A stretch of DNA of 36,964 nucleotides from an uncultured Roseateles sp. (GTDB taxonomy: Bacteria; Pseudomonadota; Gammaproteobacteria; Burkholderiales; Burkholderiaceae). The notes under the pieces were generated by a model that saw only the letters and a program-made list of their open reading frames with translations, did not search any database and was not told the origin of the DNA. Made by a program: the position numbers and the translations under genes. Position 1 is the stretch's first letter. Every line of letters starts with the position of its first letter. Positions 35,704 through 36,964 of this stretch are shown here, piece by piece. The stretch is from assembly GCA_946886855.1 (NCBI GenBank), contig CAMPJJ010000053.1:1-36964 (forward strand). The letters are read 5' to 3'.

Positions 35704-36539
35704 TCCGGCTGAGGCGTGGCCGGGATGCCGCGAGCCTGGGCGCGTTCACCGGCGCGAAACTGCAACAGCGGCTGCTCAAGCTCGAAACTTATTTCTACGA
35801 GGACGGCGGCAAGGTCGACTTCAAGCCCAAGGCGCGCCAGATCTGGTCGACGGCCAAGGCCGCGCTGAAGCTCGACTCAGCCGGCAAGTGCGCGTACTGC
35901 GAAGCCGACACGGCCGTCGTCGCGCATGGCGACGTCGAGCATTTCCGCCCCAAGGACCTGTACTGGTGGCTCGCCTACTGCGTCGACAACTACACCTTCA
36001 GCTGCCAGGTCTGCAACCAGGTCTACAAGGGCAACACCTTCCCCGTCACCGGCGCGCGCCTGAAGCCGCCGCGCATGCCCGCGGCGCAGCCGGCGGATGC
36101 CGCCAAGGCGGCGGCGCTCGCGGCCACCTTCTGCCTCGATCCGGCGAGTGCCACGGACGCGACGCTGAAGCGTTTCTTCGCCGGCGAGCAGCCGCATCTG
36201 CCCGACCCCTACCTCGTCGATCCCGAGAAGCTGCTGTCGTGGAACGCGATCGAAGCCACGCACGAGGTCTGGCTGATCGCGCGCGGACGGTCCGCGAAAG
36301 CCAGGGCGGCCGCGAAGGCCGCCGAAGAGGTGCTCGGCCTCAACCGCACGGAGCTGCTGCGGCTGCGCTGGAACCACTACGACCTGCTGCGCACCCTGGC
36401 GCTGGCGTTCCAGGAGATGGACCCGGCGTCGCCGAACGCGGCCAAGGTGCTCGCCGGCATCCGCCGCCGCGCCGACGGCGACCAGCCGTTCGCGGCGATG
36501 ACAAGGCACTTTCTCCGTGCCTGGGGATTGCTCCCCTGA
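35700..36539 (+). CDS. Septu-like (PtuB-type) HNH endonuclease
   Basis: 279 aa from the GTG at 35700, which overlaps the ATPase stop as GTGA with GGAG eight bases upstream. The HNH/zinc core is C64-x-x-C67 (CAYCE), VEHFRPK with catalytic His81, WWLAYCVDNYTF, and C102-x-x-C105-N106 followed by YKGNTFP. This matches the PtuB/TIGR02646-like HNH proteins. The region after 120 is helical with no recognisable domain. As the nuclease effector of a two-gene system it should cut DNA when released from the ATPase; the trigger cannot be read. Confidence 0.7.
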   Translation: MIRLRRGRDAASLGAFTGAKLQQRLLKLETYFYEDGGKVDFKPKARQIWSTAKAALKLDSAGKCAYCEADTAVVAHGDVEHFRPKDLYWWLAYCVDNYTFSCQVCNQVYKGNTFPVTGARLKPPRMPAAQPADAAKAAALAATFCLDPASATDATLKRFFAGEQPHLPDPYLVDPEKLLSWNAIEATHEVWLIARGRSAKARAAAKAAEEVLGLNRTELLRLRWNHYDLLRTLALAFQEMDPASPNAAKVLAGIRRRADGDQPFAAMTRHFLRAWGLLP

Positions 36540-36573
36540 TCTCCTGTTCCCCCAACAGTCTGCCCCCTTCAAC

Positions 36574-36587
36574 CCCTCTTCGGAGGG
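36574..36587 (+). terminator. Possible weak terminator after the Septu-like operon
   Basis: A 5-bp stem CCCTC/GAGGG closed by a TTCG tetraloop, 35 bases after the HNH stop, with only a short T-run soon after (GCTTTCC). The rest of the gap to 36720 shows nothing else I can support. Confidence 0.3.
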
Positions 36588-36720
36588 CAGCTTTCCGACT
36601 GGCGGCGCGCGCCGATTCCTCCGATATTGGACGCATTCTTTTCGTCCCATCAGAAGCCACCTCATGAGCATTCTCATGTCCAATGAGTTCATGGGGTCAG
36701 GCGTTGCCGGAGAGCCTCGC

Positions 36721-36927
36721 ATGACGTCGATACATCAGCCTTCCCCACCTGTCGAAGCCATTGACCGCGCGTCGGCATCGACCCACGATCGGACCCTTGC
36801 CGTCCGGGTGGCGGTCCTGGAGACCAACATGCATGGGTTGAAGAACGAATTCAGCGAGTTGAAGAGTGAGTTTCGCGAGTTCCGGAAGGAGATGCGCGCC
36901 GATATCACGGGGCGGTCTCAACTCTGA
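36721..36927 (+). CDS. Small protein with a C-terminal coiled coil, function unknown
   Basis: 68 aa from the ATG at 36721, with GGAGAG eight bases upstream. In-frame ATGs at 36664 and 36676 would add 15-19 residues. The N-terminus is polar (MTSIHQPSPPVEAIDRAS); residues ~24-62 are helical with a heptad pattern (VAVLETNMHGLKNEFSELKS, then FREFRKEMRADI). Such short coiled-coil proteins sometimes precede or regulate membrane proteins, but nothing indicates a role here. The window ends 37 bases later. Confidence 0.5.
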   Translation: MTSIHQPSPPVEAIDRASASTHDRTLAVRVAVLETNMHGLKNEFSELKSEFREFRKEMRADITGRSQL

Positions 36928-36964
36928 AGCGCAACACCTCTACGCAAGTAAGGTGTCGCGATGG

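Noticed and set aside
36934..36956. Inverted repeat ACACCT/AGGTGT near the window end
   Set aside because: Only six base pairs with an 11-base loop and no U-tract; too weak to call a terminator or operator.

Overview
The window is GC-rich (roughly 70% by eye), with dense, often overlapping genes, GTG/TTG starts and gene sets typical of Betaproteobacteria. The aotQMOP-type transporter, the orn / M48 peptidase / rsgA cluster, YaeQ, a fused PabB-PabC and an RGG-tailed DEAD-box helicase together suggest the order Burkholderiales, probably near Roseateles/Mitsuaria/Rubrivivax. The genus is inference. The first ~110 bases are homopolymer-rich C/G sequence and look like a poor contig end.

Layout. 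(1) 141-3453 (+): basic amino-acid ABC transporter aotQMOP; the binding-protein gene would lie left of the window. (2) 3517-4932 (-): two tandem RelE/HigB-type toxin plus HTH antitoxin modules, all overlapping, in the order toxin2-antitoxin2-toxin1-antitoxin1. Both toxins need the same +1 frame change to rebuild the family N-terminus. (3) 5103-10056 (-): an MksBEF-type condensin operon (mksF-mksE-mksB) with no mksG, ending in a clear terminator. (4) 10101-13368 (-): an acetyltransferase, a cold-shock-domain/DUF1294 membrane protein and a DEAD-box RNA helicase with a long leader. (5) 13878-18806 (-): oligoribonuclease, fused aminodeoxychorismate synthase/lyase and a degenerate SWIM-SNF2 protein. 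(6) 18868-21128 (+): M48 membrane protease and RsgA, divergent from orn.

(7) 21143-22836 (-): small membrane or secreted proteins and a short-chain dehydrogenase. (8) 23043-25791 (-): secreted coiled-coil protein and a Dcp-like M3 peptidase. (9) 25989-29687 (+): YaeQ, prolyl oligopeptidase and an acetyltransferase-DUF924 fusion. (10) 29706-31418 (-): acyl-CoA synthetase. (11) 31674-34123 (+): periplasmic pterin-domain protein coupled to a hybrid histidine kinase. (12) 34219-36539 (+): an ATPase plus HNH endonuclease pair resembling the Septu (PtuAB) anti-phage system, the ATPase carrying a histone-H1-like Lys/Ala/Pro tail. (13) 36721-36927 (+): a small coiled-coil protein.

Most of the window is housekeeping. 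The accessory biology is the tandem toxin-antitoxin operon, the MksBEF operon and the Septu-like pair. The strongest candidates for something undescribed are the frame change shared by both toxins, the tailed Septu-like ATPase and the SNF2 protein that has lost its Walker A lysine.
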